A stretch of DNA of 64,000 bases from Dyella marensis (GTDB taxonomy: Bacteria > Pseudomonadota > Gammaproteobacteria > Xanthomonadales > Rhodanobacteraceae): the NCBI RefSeq assembly GCF_900112865.1, contig NZ_FONH01000001.1, forward strand, positions 62,001 to 126,000. The letters are read 5' to 3'. Below are positions 62,068 to 64,000 of the stretch, piece after piece. The notes beneath the pieces are model-generated. The model did no database searches, was not told the origin of the DNA, and worked only from the letters and a program-made list of their open reading frames with translations. Position numbers and translations under genes: made by a program. The stretch's first letter is position 1. Every line of letters begins with the position of its first letter.

Positions 62068-63471
62068 TCAATCCAGCACGATGGGCTCGTGCATGTCGGG
62101 AATCCGGCTGGCGATATCGCGCTGCTGCAGCGCTTCGCCCATCGCGGCCATGCCGCGCTCGTATTCGCCATGTACCAGGAAGACCTCGCGCCGCGGCGAG
62201 CGGCCCAGCCAATCCAGCAGCGCCGCCTGGTCCGCGTGCGCCGAAAAGCCGTTGATCGTCCAGACCTGCGCGCGCACCTGGATCTCCTCGCCGAACAGAC
62301 GCACCGACCCGGCGCCATCGACGATGCGCCGCGCCAGGGTGCCCTCGGCGGCATAGCCGACAAAGACAATGCTGCAGCGCTCGCGCCACAGGTTGTGCTT
62401 GAGGTGATGGCGGACGCGCCCGCCGGTGCACATGCCCGATCCGGCGAGGATCACCGCGCCGCTTTCGATGCGGTTGATCGCCATCGATTGCTCGACGTCG
62501 CGAGTGAAGTGCAGGCCGGGCATGGCAAAGGGGTCGCAGTCGCGCAACAGCGCAAGGAAGGGTTGGTCGAAGCATTCCTGATGGCGCCGGAAAATCTCCG
62601 TCGCCGAGATCGCCATGGGCGAGTCCAGAAACACCGGCATGCGCGCGGGCAGCTTGCCCTCGGCCGCGCCCAGATGCAGGTAATAGAGAATTTCCTGTGC
62701 GCGTTCGAGCGCGAACGTCGGGATCACCACGTTGCCGCCACGCTCGAAGGTTTCGCGGATGGCGCGATACAGCTCGTCGACCGAGTCGGGCAGGGCACGA
62801 TGCGGGCGATTGCCGTAGGTCGTTTCCATCACCACGTAGTCGGCCGGGGGCGCCGGCGTGGGGTCGCGCAGGATCGGGCGCCCGGGATTGCCCAAGTCGC
62901 CCGAGAACAGCATGGTGCGGCTGCGCCCCTGGTCCTCCAGCGTGAGCAGGATCGAGGCGGAGCCGAGAATATGGCCGGCATCGAGGAAGCATGCGGTGAT
63001 GCCGGGCGCCACCGGCACGGTCTGCCCATAGGCCGCCGGCGGGTCGAAGTAGTCCAGGCAGTGCAGCGCAGCGTCAATGGTAAACAGCGGCTCCCTGACG
63101 TGCTCGCCACGGCGGCGCCCGCTGCGTTCGGCGCGGGCGGCGTCCTCTTCCTGCAGGCCGGCGGCATCAAGCAGCACGATGCGCGCCAGGTCGCGGGTGG
63201 CTGCCGTGGACAGGATCCTGCCGCGGAAACCCTGCCGCACCAGGCGCGGAATGCGCCCGCAATGATCCAGGTGCGCGTGGGTGAGCAGCAGGACGTCGAT
63301 GTCCTCCGGCTCGAAGCCGAACGGCTGATAATTCAGGTCGCGGTGCTCGCTGCCGCCCTGGAACATCCCGCAGTCGATCAGGATACGCCGCTCGCCGCAG
63401 CTCACCAGGTGGCACGAGCCGGTCACTTGCCTGGCGGCGCCGTGGGCGCTGTAGACCATGCTTGCGTTCAT
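62068..63471 (-). CDS. MBL-fold/beta-CASP RNA-processing exonuclease
   Basis: 467-residue cytoplasmic zinc nuclease of the CPSF73/Ysh1-like group. The metallo-beta-lactamase core has TGSCHLV, LLLTHAHLDHCGRIP, the GHILGSAS metal site and FSGDLGNPGRPI. The beta-CASP insert has VIPTFALERAQEIL, ILAGSGMCTGGRV and the C-terminal FSAHADQ site. It likely degrades or matures RNA; in such islands these proteins are co-induced on anaerobiosis. It lies 54 bases downstream of a usp gene on the same strand and is probably cotranscribed with it. Confidence 0.92.
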   Translation of the reverse strand: MNASMVYSAHGAARQVTGSCHLVSCGERRILIDCGMFQGGSEHRDLNYQPFGFEPEDIDVLLLTHAHLDHCGRIPRLVRQGFRGRILSTAATRDLARIVLLDAAGLQEEDAARAERSGRRRGEHVREPLFTIDAALHCLDYFDPPAAYGQTVPVAPGITACFLDAGHILGSASILLTLEDQGRSRTMLFSGDLGNPGRPILRDPTPAPPADYVVMETTYGNRPHRALPDSVDELYRAIRETFERGGNVVIPTFALERAQEILYYLHLGAAEGKLPARMPVFLDSPMAISATEIFRRHQECFDQPFLALLRDCDPFAMPGLHFTRDVEQSMAINRIESGAVILAGSGMCTGGRVRHHLKHNLWRERCSIVFVGYAAEGTLARRIVDGAGSVRLFGEEIQVRAQVWTINGFSAHADQAALLDWLGRSPRREVFLVHGEYERGMAAMGEALQQRDIASRIPDMHEPIVLD

Positions 63472-63525
63472 GCCTGTGCGCTCTCCCTCTATGTCACCGT
63501 GGCCACCGCGGGCGCGAACCGCGCT

Positions 63526-63963
63526 TCAACGGCAGACCAGCACCGGCACCGGACTGGTCTGCAGCACCCGCTGCGTTTCGCTGCCCAGCAGCAGCTTGGT
63601 GATGCCGCTCCAGCCATGCGAGGCCATCACGATCAGATCGCATTGATGGCGCTGCGCCTCATGCACGATCCAGTCGCTGGGCACGTCGCTGACCACGTGT
63701 CCGCCGTCGGAGGCCACGCCAGCCTTCGCCGCCAGGTCGCGCACGTCGGCGACGTAATGCTCGGCGCGCTCGACGGCGCCTTCCATATAAGTGGCCTCGG
63801 TCGCCGCCAGCATCTCCGCCACATAGGTGAAGGTATGGAAGGGAGGGATAACGTGCAGGGCATATATACGGGCCCCGCACGAACGGGCCAGCTCGATGCC
63901 GAGCTGCACGCCGCGCAGGGATATGTCGGAGCCGTCGGTCGGCAAAAGAATGTGCTTGAACAT
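63526..63963 (-). CDS. Universal stress protein (UspA family)
   Basis: 145 residues starting MFKHILLPTDGSDISLRG, with a perfect AGGAGG ribosome site. The C-terminal motif MASHGWSGITKLLLGSETQRVL keeps the G-x2-G-x9-G(S) nucleotide-binding pattern, so ATP binding is likely. First gene before the beta-CASP nuclease; its promoter and any FNR-type box lie beyond the window edge. Confidence 0.94.
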   Translation of the reverse strand: MFKHILLPTDGSDISLRGVQLGIELARSCGARIYALHVIPPFHTFTYVAEMLAATEATYMEGAVERAEHYVADVRDLAAKAGVASDGGHVVSDVPSDWIVHEAQRHQCDLIVMASHGWSGITKLLLGSETQRVLQTSPVPVLVCR

Positions 63964-64000
63964 GAGTGATTCCTCCTGCTCAGCGGCAGCGGTAGCCGCC

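Noticed and set aside
62089-63969. 626-codon open frame antisense to the beta-CASP nuclease and usp
   Set aside because: Spans two well-supported genes on the other strand and has low-complexity composition.
1-64000. CRISPR arrays, tRNA or rRNA genes, insertion sequences, prophage genes
   Set aside because: Looked for repeat-spacer periodicity, cloverleaf-like ends, transposase or integrase motifs; none was seen by eye.

Overview
The window is 64 kb of GC-rich, densely coding DNA from a free-living bacterium. The gene content (secreted GH27 and GH25 hydrolases, a compact NRPS operon, an FNR-type stress and anaerobiosis island) and the codon bias fit a high-GC gammaproteobacterium such as a member of Xanthomonadales/Rhodanobacteraceae. 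That placement is inference; no rRNA or tRNA gene is present to fix it. No IS element, integrase or CRISPR array was seen.

Region 1 (1-9.0 kb) holds envelope and carbohydrate functions. These are a 5'-truncated GH27 alpha-galactosidase, a dipeptidase E-like S51 peptidase, a secreted GH25 muramidase translationally coupled to a caspase/GH25-like fusion protein, a second GH27 enzyme, a Tat-exported Gfo/Idh/MocA oxidoreductase and a small membrane protein.

Region 2 (9.1-27.7 kb, all on the minus strand) is a biosynthetic operon read from right to left. Its order is MbtH; NRPS A-nMT-T; NRPS C-A-T; NRPS C-A-T-C plus a vestigial A domain; a CitE-like lyase; an arginine-deiminase-fold enzyme; an alpha-oxoamine synthase; a MaoC hydratase; a quinone-oxidoreductase-type reductase; and a CmlA-like diiron beta-hydroxylase. 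Most junctions overlap by ATGA. I do not recognise this combination as a known pathway, and it is the best candidate here for an undescribed system. A plausible product is an N-methylated, aliphatic, possibly beta-hydroxylated tripeptide scaffold released onto a non-peptidyl amine.

Region 3 (28.2-36.3 kb) is mixed: a secreted amidohydrolase, a LysR regulator divergent from a YcaC-like hydrolase, Hsp20, a polysaccharide deacetylase, a PI-PLC-like/ricin-lectin secreted protein and a membrane protein.

Region 4 (36.3-64 kb) is a coherent island of genes preceded by FNR/ANR-type boxes (TTGAY-N4-RTCAA). I count 11 boxes in front of nearly every transcription unit. It includes six universal stress proteins, a P-type ATPase, cytochrome b561, a Zn-alcohol dehydrogenase, acetate kinase, phosphoketolase, CBS proteins, an AMP/thymidine phosphorylase, a PRPP synthetase homologue, a ribonucleotide-reductase-like protein, an FNR/DNR-type regulator without the N-terminal cysteine cluster, a two-component pair, an NRAMP-like transporter, a GNAT acetyltransferase and a beta-CASP nuclease. 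The set looks like an oxygen-limitation survival regulon that could draw ATP from sugar phosphates through phosphoketolase and acetate kinase.
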